From: Bactericera cockerelli
Lineage: Eukaryota; Arthropoda; Insecta; Hemiptera; Triozidae
Length of the DNA: 64,000 nucleotides
Direction of reading: 5' to 3'
Assembly: GCA_024516035.1 (NCBI GenBank)
Contig: CM044955.1
Location: 54,649,257-54,713,256 of the forward strand
This document shows positions 52,021-62,660 of the stretch, piece by piece; position 1 is the stretch's first letter; each line of letters opens with the position of its first letter. Made by a program: the position numbers and the translations under genes. The notes under the pieces were generated by a model. The model made no database searches and was not told where the DNA came from. It saw only the letters and a program-made list of their open reading frames with translations.

Positions 52021-53325
52021 AAATGTATTTTTAGTAACATTAGCAATCAGCACTATCCTCCTAATCTACGAAAGTTGAATCCATTCATACAGGATGGACT
52101 CATCAGAGTGGGGGGTAGATTGGTAAATTCTCACCTTTCATACGAACAAAAGCATCCTTTATTATTGCCACAGAAGGAGCATGTGGTTTGTCTTTTGGTT
52201 GAGCATTTCCATAAGCACAACTTACATGTTGGTTCAACATTATTATTCGCGCTACTCAGAAATAACTATTGGATACTGGGTGCACGAAATCTTGTTCGTA
52301 AGGTAGTTAGATCTTGTAATCGGTGCTTTCGTTGTAAACCCGAGGAATGTCAGCCGTTCATGGGTAATTTACCCGACTACAGGGTCCAGCCTGCTGTTAA
52401 GGCATTTTTACACACAGGCATGGACATGGGCGGCCCATTCTACATAACCATGAGTCGACGTCGTGGTGTCAAGAGCCAAAAGGCTTATCTCTGCCTTTTT
52501 ATATGCATGTCAACTAAGGCACTACATTTAGAACTTGTATCAGACCTCACTACCGCCGCTTTCATGGCGGCACTAAAAAGATTTTTAGCACGTCGTGGTC
52601 CAGTCCTATATCTTTATAGTGATAATGGCACTAATTACATAGGGGCAAAAAATCAATTAGATGAGCTCTATTCCTTACTTAATTCTCGTGATTATAACTC
52701 GGCTATGCAGAACGAGTTGAACTCTCAAAAAATCAAGTGGAAATTTAGCGTCCCTTCTGGTCCTCATATGTCCGGTATTTGGGAAAGTAGCATTAAAAGT
52801 GTTAAAACTCACCTCTACAAAATTGTAGGCACTCAAATTTTATCCTTTGAAGAACTAAGTACAGTTCTTGCGCAAATTGAATGTTTGCTTAATTCTAGGC
52901 CTTTGTATCCACTCAGCACTACTGATTCATCTGAACCCGTCGCTTTGACTCCTTCTCATTTCCTTACATTCCAGCCTTTGTCTCACTTACCTTCGCGTGA
53001 TGTGATCTCAGAGCCTCCTAACAGATTAACTCGTTATGAGTTACTTGATCGCATGGTACAAACATTTTGGAAAAGATGGAGCTCAGAATATCTGAATTCC
53101 TTACAAGTTAGAGCTAAGTGGGATAAGCATGTTCCACCTATAACTGTTGGGACAGTAGTGTTAGTTAAACAAGACTCGTTCGTTTCGCCATTGCAATGGC
53201 TGTTAGGGAAAGTCACCAAGACATATCCTGGAACGGATGGAGTCATTCGAGTTGTAGAAATCAAAACAAAAAATGGTTCGTTTAAGAGGCCAGTCATCAA
53301 ACTGTGTCCTCTACCTACCCAGTAG
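52021..53325 (+). pseudogene. BEL/Pao pol, 3' part: integrase and C-terminal domain
   Basis: In the same frame as the gag part. QHYPPNLRKLNPF and GLIRVGGRL are followed by the integrase zinc finger (HFHKHNLHVG..., CNRCFRCK) and the catalytic core: D in MDMGGPF, D in YSDNGTNYIG, E in GIWESSIKSVK. The C-terminus has the DUF5641-type domain (FWKRWSSEYLNSLQ, LLGKVTKTYPGTDG), ending with PVIKLCPLP as in BEL/Pao elements. The integrase itself appears intact; it is separated from RT by the frameshift at about 52015. Confidence 0.88.
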
Positions 53326-53583
53326 TAATATACTTGCCATTGATTCATAAATCATAAATCACAGTATATACAGGGTGTAATTTTTTCTCTCTCAAAATTT
53401 GTAAATAATTTTCAATTTTCCTTTGTTTCTTTCAAGAAATAATTTGTCTTGCTTTCAATTTGTCTACCTTTTTGGTGATGGTATAATTTCCAATTTTGCT
53501 AATTTTTTTCTTTTCAATTTTTGCAATTTATTTTTGTTTTTGCCAATTGGGTTTTTTTTGGCTTTTGAAAGCAGATCCTTTCA

Positions 53584-53595
53584 AAGTGGGGGGTA
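53584..53595 (+). promoter_or_regulatory. Polypurine tract of the BEL/Pao element
   Basis: AAGTGGGGGGTA directly precedes the 3' LTR and would prime plus-strand synthesis. Confidence 0.75.
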
Positions 53596-54003
53596 TGTTT
53601 GGTATCTTCATTATGTAGGTACCTTAACACGTACAAACTTTGCCGAAATGACCTAGTGCAAGTTAGGCACCTATATGCAACCGACTGCAGTTACTTATCT
53701 CTCCAGCAGAACATCTCTCTCTCTCGTCGGCTTAACATCACAGCATATAGGTGTGCCTTATTTTTCATTCATTTTTCAATTATCAATTTTCAAATTAAAT
53801 ATCATCATTTAGTTAATCAAAGCCCACAAATTCCAAATCATAAAAGCTTTCATTACCATATCCCGCTCGCGATAGAACCGCCGCGTCGCGTCGCGCCGTT
53901 ATCCGCGAAAAAGTGTTAAGTGGTAATGGGTAAGTTTTATGTTAAAGTTATCCTCTTAAACCTGCCTTAATTATATACAGTCCACTACAATTTAACAAAA
54001 ACA
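53596..54003 (+). repeat. 3' LTR of the BEL/Pao element
   Basis: 408 bp. Contains the 12 bp missing from the 5' LTR and one substitution near 53625. Followed by target duplication ACACT. Confidence 0.95.
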
Positions 54004-54305
54004 ACACTGTTACTAGACAGGTCATTCATGCCGATTCTTCTGGTGTTTTATACTTGGGTGTACAACTTGATGGTCTTAAGGTAACTTAGTAGAGAATCAG
54101 CGCTCTCGACAGAGTCTGTCAGAGCTGGAGGGACAGGTAGGGAGTGTCGTATTTGTGCATGGAGATGACAAGTCAGTATGTGTTTAACAGAGAGGATTTC
54201 ACCACAACGACAGTTAGGGGGAGGAGTCCGCTTGAAGAGGAAGCTGTGAGTGCAGCGGGTATGGCCTATTCTCATGCGACAAAGTACAATCTTCTCTAAT
54301 TTAGT
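54004..54305 (-). pseudogene. LINE ORF2 C-terminus and 3' UTR, minus strand
   Basis: The minus frame reads EKIVLCRMRIGHTRCTHSFL, then C-x-C-x7-H-x3-C (CRCGEILSVKHILTC), and stops at 54048. The same motif ends ORF2 of the LINE at 3868-10777 (RMRIGHTMLTHSYL, CQCGDILSASHIMTC). It is a 5'-truncated relative, and its 3' UTR is interrupted by the BEL/Pao element and resumes at 47363. Confidence 0.8.
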
Positions 54306-54824
54306 CTGTCGGTTTTTTATTTATTGTTTTTTTCTCGAGTTGTATGCCCAATAAACCTACTTCTTTCAATTCAGTGGTTCAGAGAGGTAACGTTGCTTCA
54401 GTGCTGAGCACACTGCCTCGGGAAGATGTCCTTGGAGAAGTGTTTTATGTATTGTGAAAATATATATGTTTTAAATTCTTATTTGACATACATTAAGCTT
54501 TTTAACCTGATTCTTCGTCAGGGATAATGTTTCTGCGCCATAGGTAAACTAACACAGGTAATCTTAATAATATTATAAAATCCATTTACATCCATTCATA
54601 ATCAGCAGAACTCTGAAACTCAAACTGAACCAAATGACTCTTTGGTTTAGCAAAATGAGACTCTGTACCAAATTTTATAATTAGGTGCGTACTAAGAAAG
54701 TATTTAAATACCAAGTAGGACGCCAGCTACGAGCAAAAACCTCAACGGTAAGAAAGTGATTACTTTCGTATAATCACTCTCGACTACTGTGTAATTTCAG
54801 GATTACAAAGTTAAAAAAGTTAAA
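54306..54824. other. Unassigned DNA
   Basis: No gene or clear repeat. GTTGCTTCAGTGCTGAGC (54390-54407) is of unknown origin. Confidence 0.35.
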
Positions 54825-54970
54825 AGTTATTGTATTTGTGTTAATCACTTTTGTGATATCACAACTACTCAAACTCGCTTTACTAAATCTACGCTGAAAC
54901 CGGGACTTGAAAAACCAACCTCCTGGTTACAAGTCTGCCGCCTTATCGATCAAGCTACTGAGGTCGGTAC
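54825..54970 (-). mobile_element. SINE-B (tRNA-derived), copy 4
   Basis: Minus strand: ACCGACCTCAGTAGCTTGAT, TAAGGCGGCAGACTTG and TTTTTCAAGTCCCGG (B-box with one change), then a body GCGAGTTTGAGTAGTTGTG and GTGATTAACACAAATACAAT. TACAA occurs near both ends, a weak target-duplication candidate. Confidence 0.75.
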
Positions 54971-55894
54971 AAGAACCCACGTTAACATAAGAATTAAAAT
55001 ATCATACTGATATTGGATCACTAATATTGGATATTCTTGAAAATAAAATATAGGTAAATACCATAGAATTGTATATATTGAAAATTCATCTCATCTCCAT
55101 CATACACTCGTTTTTTACGACAGACATCTCGAACATTTCAGTCCTCTTCAAAACGAACATTTCACTGACGGCATCTAAGGTAGATATTTTTCTTCTCTTT
55201 TCGTCTAGAAAGCTCTCCGACTCAAGTTGAATTTTCTATTACATAAATCATAAATGAAATTAAAATAAAAAAGAAAAATCCGAAAGACGATGTTTGTACT
55301 CCCCTGGGGATAGGGATGCTTGAGCTGTTGGGGCGGGAGGATATTGGGGAGAGAGAATATTGGGGAGCGAGGAAGAGAAAAATGGGAGAGGAAAACGCAG
55401 AGGGAGAGAGGGGGATAGAAAAAGAGGGCGAAAAGAAGAGAAAAATTGAGAAGGAAAAGGGACGGAGAGTTTCCATCTCTTCTTGAGATACAAGTCCGTA
55501 ATATTTTGTGTACCTGCATCATAAATTCAGAATAGTGGCGTTGTTTATGGGACAACTTTAGAAACCTTTTCTGTGATGTCTCGGAATGGTAGTAAAAAAA
55601 AGGCAAAAGGATTGAAAAAGAATTACTTGAACTGCTAGAACTCTTAACGCAACTTTAATCGCTGGGTTGAGGAGTCCTGCTGGCTAGTGGCTTGCATGCT
55701 TTGTACAAAGTTGTGGCTGGTGCAAAGTCACTGTTCACTCTGAAGCTGGAATGAACCAGCTAGCCATTAGCCTATGAGAGAAGGAAACATTTATTTATTT
55801 ACACTTTATTAGTTGGACATATTATATACAACACAGATAATTACAAATTAAGAGAAGTAAAAAGAGAAAAATAAAAATAAATAAAATTGTACAT
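54971..55894. other. Unassigned; purine-rich tract 55330-55480
   Basis: GAGGAAGAGAAAAATGGGAG-like sequence makes artefactual minus-strand ORFs. TATATACAACACAGATAATT (55824-55843) recurs near 59453, suggesting another dispersed repeat. Confidence 0.4.
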
Positions 55895-55949
55895 AATTTC
55901 CAATAACATACATACATTACATACATAATTATGTATGTTATTGGAAATT
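55895..55949. repeat. Perfect 19-bp inverted repeat
   Basis: AATTTCCAATAACATACAT at 55895-55913 is exactly complementary to 55931-55949, with a 17-nt loop. Possibly a small foldback or transposon end. Confidence 0.85.
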
Positions 55950-56153
55950 CTAGGTTTCGTAGAAATAAAATAAAATAATTTAATGCACAAAAAAATGTAG
56001 ACAAATAATGCCCTTAATTAGTAGTCAGTCGGAAGTGTCATAACTCTAAATTCTAAAAATAATTTGAAAAAAAAAAAATCAAAATTCCAACCTCGCTGCA
56101 CGTTGCTTTACTTGAGTGACTGAATGAGAAGTGGTGTACTAAACGTGTCACCG

Positions 56154-56396
56154 GCCAGCGTCGATGGCACTTTGAATGCACCGGTTCTCGTAGGATCACC
56201 GAAGTTAAGCAACGTCCAGCGTGTTGCAGGCTTCGTGATGCTGGCATTCCGGTTCAACCCAAGCTGTGTATGGTTAATATAATTATGTAATTGCTTTGTA
56301 AGTTTCAAGTGAATGGAGCGAAAACTGTCCGTTTTGAATGTGTTAAAGATTAACGTCTGTTTAACATCTATGACATAAAAATGATTTAAAAAAAAG
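56154..56396 (+). mobile_element. 5S-SINE with a deletion in the 5S head
   Basis: Head 56154-56245 (92 nt): GCCAGCGTCGATGGCAC, GCACCGGTTCTCG and CACCGAAGTTAAGCAACGTC, closer to canonical 5S rRNA than the other copies. About 29 nt containing GATGGGTGACC are missing, then GTGATGCTGGC. Diverged body and tail follow (AATGGAGCGAAAACTG) with a short A-run. Confidence 0.8.
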
Positions 56397-56640
56397 AGTT
56401 GTTGACAGGTTGAAATCAATCATAATAATATGACAAGTTCTCCCCTTAAATCCGGCACTGGTCAGTTGAGTTTTGAGTGGAACATAAGATACCTGGCATA
56501 ATATCTCAGGGTATTACGAAGTAAGATGCGGGGGGGGGGGGATGAGGCGGGCCGATAAGAAGACAGGGGATGTTTGAGAGATAAAGAAATAGAGAAATGC
56601 TAATAAGAAGACAGGGCTAAAGAGAATATTGCTAAAGGGA

Positions 56641-56725
56641 GAAAAAAAATATTTTTTTTTTTTTGTACAAAAACGAACACAATATTACTTCCGATTTCTA
56701 ATATTAGAAATTTCTCGGAAGTAAT
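56641..56725 (-). repeat. Hairpin-ended repeat, solo end
   Basis: Same block as 1-80 (T-run, CAAAAACGAACACAATA, then the palindrome ending CGGAAGTAAT), without the internal part of 45349-46150. GAATATTGCTAAAGGGAGA before it and GAATATGGCTAAAGAGAGA after it may be an imperfect target duplication, but the region is repetitive. Confidence 0.6.
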
Positions 56726-56847
56726 AGAATATGGCTAAAGAGAGAGAAAGTATAGAGGGAAGCATGGAGACGGAGAAACAGAAAGAAAGGGAGAAAGAGT
56801 AACTAAGAGGAAAAATGGGAAGATGGTTCATAAAGAGAGAGAGTGAT

Positions 56848-57035
56848 CCCCGTGGCCGAGTGGTCTAGCACACTAGGCTTGCACGCACCTGGGTTCGAAT
56901 CACAGAGGAATTTTTGGGCTCTGTACTTTGGATTTTAGGGGTCCGCTCATACCTCGCGAGGATAAATGAGTAGCTGCTTTGGTGTGAGCAACGACCATTT
57001 AAAAGAAAAGGAAACGTCCTATAATTCTGCACTAC
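56848..57035 (+). mobile_element. SINE-C, copy
   Basis: CCCCGTGGCCGAGTGGTCTA (A-box TGGCCGAGTGG), TAGGCTTGCACGCACC, TGGGTTCGAATCACAG, then GTCCGCTCATACCTCGCGAG and AAATGAGTAGCTGC. 5' and 3' parts both match the copy at 35585-35782. Confidence 0.8.
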
Positions 57036-57880
57036 CCACTAAAATTGTGATATAACAAGACAAAGAAACACACAATTATTTGATAAAAAAAAGAGAGAAA
57101 AAGTAAGAGGGAGAGTGATGGTGAGAGGTACAGAAAGACAGAGGATTAAGGGAAGAAGAGAAAGAGAGAGATAGCGGAGAAAGGAATCATGGCTAATGGC
57201 TAAAGAGAGAAAGAAACAGAGAAGAAAGTACAAGAAGAGAGAAAGGGAGAAAAAAGAAAGAGAGAGATAGGATAAGAAGAGGAAAAGTACATTAAATAGG
57301 GTACTCTACTGTTTTTTCCATCGGTCTCTTTTTTTTTTCTCAAAAAAAAAGAAAGAGAGAAAATAAATGGGAAAAAGAAAAGAATACTCCTTGAGCAGGA
57401 GAAGATTATGGACGGAAAATTGAAAGATGTTTGTGTAAAGATATGACGAGAGAAGAAAAGAGTGCTGGGAGATTGGAGATCAGTGGGATATTATTGCAGG
57501 AATAAATAGAGGAGAAGAAGGTAGAGAAAAATAAACGAGGGAGGGAGGAAGGAAGGAGAGAGAGGAGAAGCGAGATCAAATAGGAGCCATCAAATACCTG
57601 AAAATTTCAAAGCAAATCTCCTTTTTAGAGCGATATCAATTCCTGGGATTGTAAGACCATAAAGAGAAAAGATTTTGTAAATAGGACAGCTGATGATATT
57701 GAAATACAAAAGATGTTTTTGTTTGAGAGCTTTCCGAAGAAAGGAACGGGTAGAGGATTTTGGGAATGCGAAATTTAGAAAAGTATTTCTTCTGAGAGCA
57801 GATACGATTTTACTTTTACTTCCGTTGTATCAAAAGATATTGAAAGTATTCAATGAGGTGGATAGTCAGTGACCCCAGCC
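57036..57880. other. Unassigned, purine-rich DNA
   Basis: GAGAGAAAG-type sequence to about 57590, then sequence with no recognisable gene. Confidence 0.45.
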
Positions 57881-57884
57881 ATCG

Positions 57885-57970
57885 TGATGCTAGTTTTGCC
57901 GACCCTTCCCAAGCTGGGTGAGGAAAATTGGCCTAGAATATTGGAAGGTTCTCTGTCTCTGTAGATCTTG
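57885..57970 (+). mobile_element. 5S-SINE fragment
   Basis: CATCGTGATGCTAG, CGACCCTTCCCAAGCTGGGT and GAGGAAAATTGGCC follow the end of the 5S head and the body. The rest is missing. Confidence 0.5.
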
Positions 57971-57977
57971 ATGTTGT

Positions 57978-58185
57978 TTTGTTATATTTTGGGGTTTTAC
58001 GTCTCTTTCAACTGTTAAAGACAGGATTTTTACCTTCCATTTTCTAGAAACTTAACCATCAGCTACCCAAGTTAACCTCACCCTGCCTGGGTTTGCCCGG
58101 AAATAACAAGCAGCACAGGGTTTTGGGTTGGTCACCCATCCAAGTCCCAAATTCGCTGGACTTTACTTAACTTCAGTGACAGGCA
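57978..58185 (-). mobile_element. 5S-SINE, near-complete but diverged
   Basis: Minus strand from the right: AGTGACTGAAGTTAAGTAAA, TTTGGGACTTGGATGGGTGA (5S-like part), GGCAAACCCAGGCAGGGTGA (body), and a tail AACAGTTGAAAGAGACG then TAAAACCCCAAAA. The tail again has the GTTGAAAG.GACGT pattern. Confidence 0.7.
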
Positions 58186-58345
58186 CTTACACCTCACCTA
58201 GCCTAGGGTTGGCCGGGAATAACTAACATCGAGGGTTTATTTTTGACAGATCACCCATCTAAATCTTAAACACGGCGGACGTCACTTATCTTGAGTGACA
58301 CATCGAGAACTGGTGTATTTAAGGTGCCATCAATACTGACGGTAC
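58186..58345 (-). mobile_element. 5S-SINE head plus body start
   Basis: Minus strand: TTGATGGCACCTTAAATACA, CCAGTTCTCG, AAGTGACGTCCGCCGTG, TTTAGATGGGTGATC, then CCGGCCAACCCTAGGCTAGG. It abuts the preceding copy, giving a tandem pair. Confidence 0.7.
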
Positions 58346-58407
58346 TGATACTGACTCATGTACATAGATGTGAGGGAGACAGCAAAGAGCTTCTAATAAA
58401 TTAAAAA

Positions 58408-58615
58408 CGTTGAGAGAGAGAGAGAGAAAAAGAGAGAGAGAGAGAGAGGAGGGAGAAAGAGAGAGAAAGAGAGAAGAGATAAGAGAGAAGAGAGAGAGAG
58501 AGAGAGAAGAGAGATAGAGAGAGAGAGAGGAGAGAGAGAAAGAGAAAGAAAGAGAGAGAGAGAGAGAGAGAAAGAGAGAGGAGGGAGAGAGAGAGACAAG
58601 AGAGAGAGAAGAGAA
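58408..58615 (+). repeat. (GA)n-rich microsatellite
   Basis: Long AGAGAGAGA runs with interruptions. The three minus-strand ORFs over it are Ser/Leu artefacts. Confidence 0.95.
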
Positions 58616-58839
58616 ATAGCAAAGTGGCATAGCAACACGTATCAGAAATGAGGGAAATAGGGTGAGAAAGACAGAGAGGTGAGGGTGAGGGTGTGGGGAA
58701 GAGATAGAGCGGGTGTTTATAGGGCTGTTGGCGTGCTCTTTCTATTTAATGATCTCTTGTTTCTCTCCAGAAAAAACTTTTGTATTATTAAATTTAACCC
58801 TCTTTATCTGCCTATCGCTTTTTTTTGCCCTCTTCTTCC

Positions 58840-59065
58840 TCCAGTCCCCTCCCTCTCTCTTACCCACACTCTTTCTCTTTCTCTCTCTCTCGCTCACTCA
58901 CACACACACACACACACAACACACACACACCACCACACACACACACCACACACACACTCACACACACATACTCTCTCACTTTCTGTCTCTCTCTCTCTTT
59001 TTGTCAGAAACACACAGTATACTCTCTTTCTCTCTCTCTCTCTCTCTCTATCACACACCCACATG
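58840..59065 (+). repeat. Compound (CT)n/(CA)n microsatellite
   Basis: CTCTCTCT, then CACACACA (58900-58970), then CTCTCT again. Plus-strand ORFs (for example His/Thr-rich) are artefacts. Confidence 0.95.
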
Positions 59066-59254
59066 CCCACTCTCTCACACTTCCTATCAATTTATTATCC
59101 ACGTTCACTTCCTAGCTTGCATTAAGAATCCTCCTTTACCTTTATTTATCACACTCTTAGTTAATGTGTGAGAAAATTTATCAAAGATATTTTTATTCAA
59201 TTACAGAGTGATAAAAATAAATTCTCAAGATGGACAAAGTAAATGCATGAATAG

Positions 59255-59410
59255 TCACCTTGGTTTAGTAGTGTAGCGTCCTAGGCTTGTACGCATGGTG
59301 ATCTGGGTTTGATTGCTAGCAGGGTAAATAAAATTCTGCTCTTCACTTGAATGTTCACGGTCTATTCATTACTTGTGAGGAAAAATGAGTAGTTACTTGT
59401 ATGAGTGAAT
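59255..59410 (+). mobile_element. SINE-C, decayed copy
   Basis: TAGTCACCTTGGTTTAGTAG, CTAGGCTTGTACGCATGG and TCTGGGTTTGATTGC (B-box with changes), then TTCACGGTCTATTCATTAC and AAAATGAGTAGTTAC. Confidence 0.65.
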
Positions 59411-59639
59411 TATTATTTATTAACAATTTAACATGTTTTTAATATGGAAATATATACAACACAGATAATTAACAAATTAAACAATCACAGAGCTCTGTAG
59501 CCCAACTTGAGGGACAGTCTGGCTTATCTTGTATCTGTAAAAATAAGAAAAAATCATATTTTTTGTAATGTTGGTTTCTTATAAATTGGTCATGTACCGT
59601 AAAAATTCAATACCTAACGGTATTTTTATTAATTATCTT

Positions 59640-59735
59640 AATTTAATCCTGTTGTAGGTTGAATTGTCCAGCTTCAAGGTTGGGGCGAAGAGATTGCCAT
59701 AGCAATACGCCTTCATTTAGGACACATGTGTTATT
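59640..59735 (+). mobile_element. CR1/L2-like LINE 3' tail (tentative)
   Basis: GGGGCGAAGAGATTGCCATA and GCAATACGCCTTCATTTAGG match the GAAGAGATTGC...GCAATA.GCC tail pattern of insect non-LTR elements. Related to 45250-45310. Confidence 0.45.
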
Positions 59736-59739
59736 TTTT

Positions 59740-60724
59740 TTCTGTTTATATTATTTTGTCATTTGTATTTATTTTTCCATTATTGTTTGTATAGGTATAA
59801 TTTGTTCTCATAAGCGTTCATAAAATATACTTTAGCGGTAAACCAAGCATCTCTTCCACCAACGCAATGCTATTCAGGCGGCTGAACAATGCCAGACACA
59901 AAGTAATTGTAAGCTTCCACTTCTAACAATTTTGACCACACCCTACAGTGAACTCGATGGAAACACCAAAGGTAGCACTAACTTCACCTTAAACAAATTT
60001 TCCTAGGTGACCTTGAGCTATTCTTTAACTTCAATTCCATCCCCCTTTCTCATATTCAATGTTATCCTTTTCTATCTTCCTAAACCACCCCCACCTCCTA
60101 CCCTCTCTCACCTATTTCAATTCAATCGTCTTTTTCCCTTAATCAATTCGACTCCCTCAATACCCCCCGAACCCTGCATCAATTGAATCCTCTCTCTCGC
60201 TCTCTCCTTCCAACAATTCGACTCCCCTCACAATTATTCCCCCTCCCTATTATCTCCCTCCTACTCTATCCTCTCCCCACTCTCTTATCCTTCCCTTCCT
60301 TCCTCCCTCAATTCATTAGATCCCTCCACTGCAAAGCTCTCTCTTCCCCCCCCCCCAAAAATTCTTTCCCCAATATTTTCCGTTATCAATCATGATCGTA
60401 TGGCTTCCGGAAAATTGAAAATTGTGACCCGATATCGGTTTTCCTTCATTTTTAATTTTCTCAAATTGATCACGTGGTAGTGGAGACGCAAGAAGTCTCT
60501 TTTCAATTTTTTTTTTTTTTTTCTTCTTTAACTTTTAACTTTCCTCTCCCTAATAATAAATAATTTTTACAAGACTAACAATAACGAGGATTCAGGAGTA
60601 TTCAATACTACTCAACGCAGTAGGTAGGTGAAACATGGATAAATACAAACGTTAGATGTAACTTTGCAACTTTACAACAAAACAAATGTTTATAAAGTCA
60701 TCTGCATAATTAGACTCTTCATTC
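59740..60724. other. Unassigned; C/T-rich from 60040
   Basis: 60040-60360 is pyrimidine-rich with a C-run at 60347-60356. A T-run lies at 60507-60522. No gene. Confidence 0.45.
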
Positions 60725-61245
60725 CTCTTTGTTGAACCCTCTCTCCTTCTTCTCGTATCTCTTTTCATTCTTCTTTGCTAACTTTCTTTCTCTTTTCTCA
60801 CCTTTATTCTTTCTCGTATCTCTTTTCATTCTCTTTGTCCTTTTCTCTTTCTTTGTCTCAACCCCCATATCTTCTTCTCGTATCTCTTTTCATTCCTCTT
60901 TGCTCAACTTTTTCTCTTTCTCTTTTGCAATCCTTGTATACTCTGTATTCTCTTCACGTACTCTTTCATTCGTCTTTGCTCATCTTTTTCTTTCTCTTTG
61001 TTCAACCTCTCTATCTTCTTTGTATCTTTTATTCCTCTTTGCTCAGCGTTTTCTTTCCTTTTCTCAACCTTTCTATTCTTCTTCTCGTATCTCCTTTCAT
61101 TCTCTTTGCTCATCTTTTTTAATTCTTTTGCTTTTCATGTCCGTTCCTCTTTGCTCGACTCTCTCTATCCTCTTTCTCATTTATTCCATTCTCTTTACTC
61201 ATTTCATTCATTCTTCTTATGCAGCTCCTCTCTCTCTCAAGTACT
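60725..61245 (+). repeat. Pyrimidine-rich minisatellite
   Basis: Diverged units of roughly 50-65 bp built from CTTCTTCTCGTATCTC, TTTTCATTCCTCTTTGCTCA and CTTTTTCTTTCTC. Phe/Ser/Leu-rich plus-strand ORFs follow from the composition. Confidence 0.75.
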
Positions 61246-61454
61246 AGGTATGAATTCAAATAATTCTCCCTCCATTGCACCTCCATAGAGCTGCATTTAA
61301 AACAAGTTTAGTAAGTAGCTCTTGTCTCGTGGTTATGTACCCCCCTACCCCCCCTTACCCCTCCGCACAGGCCCGTCAATGAAATGGGGTATAAATGAAT
61401 ATACTATTCTTACATATCTCCGGATATGTTCTGAAATTATAGATATTATGTTAT

Positions 61455-61625
61455 GTTTTGGGGTTTAAAGTTCCTTCCAACTGCTCAATTCATATCAACA
61501 TTAGGATTTAACCTTCCATTCCCTGGAAATCTTAAACAACCATCTATCCACGTTAACCTCAACCAGCCTGGATTTGCTGGGAATAGCCACCATCACGAGG
61601 TTTTGAATTTGAATGGGCAGTGATA
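61455..61625 (-). mobile_element. 5S-SINE, 5'-truncated copy
   Basis: Antisense tail (GGGGTTTAAAGTTCCTTCC, ACTGCTCAATTCATATC), body (CCACGTTAACCTCAACCAGC, CTGGATTTGCTGGGAATAG) and the end of the 5S head (ATCACGAGGTTTTGAATTTG). The remaining head is missing. Confidence 0.65.
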
Positions 61626-62148
61626 GTGTACTTTCAAAAGGTATTGTTAATCTTGTAATTTATTTGCAGTAATAATTGAACATAATACGTATAATAGGTA
61701 ACATATATTTAATGCGCACACAGTCCTCTTGTTTTGTAAGTAAACCAGGAAGAGTAGATTCAAGTGGTTATTGCATTACTTGTCAGGGTCTGCCTTTTTA
61801 AATCTTAACGAAATCATCTCTTATTTCAGGATCGACAACCACCTTTCTTGTACCTTTCTTTTATTCAGGGAACCCATTTCTGCACCCTAATTTAAGCCTC
61901 TTAAACCCTTCTCCACTCTCCCCAATGTACGAGCCTGGCCTCCTACCTTCTGTTTACTTTCTGTGCATGTACTGCGTGTTGCGTTTGACGTGTTTACTTT
62001 AGAATGTTGTTTACCTTTTCTATACCTTCTTATTACCTGCCAGCCCACAGTATTTGCTTTTCAAGTTCTGATTTTCTTTCCCTTGGAATCTGAAATCTTA
62101 ATGTGTTTCAAACGACTTGTAATATGTGTACTTACAATAATATTGTCA
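61626..62148. other. Unassigned DNA
   Basis: No gene; the ORF at 61963-62151 has no recognisable domain. Confidence 0.35.
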
Positions 62149-62187
62149 TAACTTTCCTTTCAACCTCCTTGATTGAAAGGAAAGTTA
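62149..62187. repeat. Perfect 15-bp hairpin
   Basis: TAACTTTCCTTTCAA (62149-62163) and TTGAAAGGAAAGTTA (62173-62187) with a 9-nt loop. Function unknown. Confidence 0.8.
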
Positions 62188-62544
62188 TTGAGAAATGTTT
62201 GATTTTATCAAACAAAATTCAAACTTGGCATCATTTTTTTTAACAAAAAATCGAGCCATGAAACTTCCTTTTCAAATAGGCTTTTCAAATAGGATAGAAA
62301 TTATTGTCATTATTCTTCTCACTCCGAATTTCTACGAAGATACTCGAACACGTCTTCTTATCTTCCGAATTTCAACGGATGGACCCGAACATGAATTCTT
62401 CGAAAATGAACGAAGGTTGGCAACGCGTATTCTTGGGTCACTTAACACTGATTTTAAGTTGTTATTGCTTGAGAATACACGTCGCTTCCAAGTTCATAAA
62501 TCATCGCGTGTCCTGTTAAACAAGCCAGAGTTATCATCAGCCAG

Positions 62545-62660
62545 CCTGTCATGTTGAACCAGACTGCTTGCAATGCCTGGCCAGAGACCAGCCAGCCACT
62601 CCAGTCTGTATTGTTGAATCAGCCTGCCTGCGATACCTGACCATACAGCTTGTACATACT
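62545..62660 (+). repeat. ~59-bp tandem duplication
   Basis: Two diverged units: AGCCTGTCATGTTGAACCAG and AGTCTGTATTGTTGAATCAG, each followed by a TGC...CCTG.CCA-type stretch. Confidence 0.65.

Larger units (their letters stand above)
47364..54003 (+). mobile_element. BEL/Pao LTR retrotransposon
   Basis: 6640 bp, flanked by ACACT. LTRs at 47364-47759 and 53596-54003 start TGTTTGG and end AAAAACA. They differ by one substitution and a 12-bp indel, so the insertion is young. Gag, protease, RT, RNase H, integrase and the BEL-specific C-terminal domain are all recognisable in the right order. Two frameshifts (about 50400 and about 52015) break the single gag-pol frame expected of the family, so this copy is probably not autonomous, unless they are assembly errors. 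Confidence 0.95.

Noticed and set aside
58319..59171. Several long ORFs on both strands
   Set aside because: They lie on (GA)n, (CT)n and (CA)n microsatellites and encode only Ser/Leu or His/Thr repeats.
60729..61288. ORF of 172 codons and overlapping frames
   Set aside because: Phe/Ser/Leu-rich translation of a pyrimidine-rich minisatellite.
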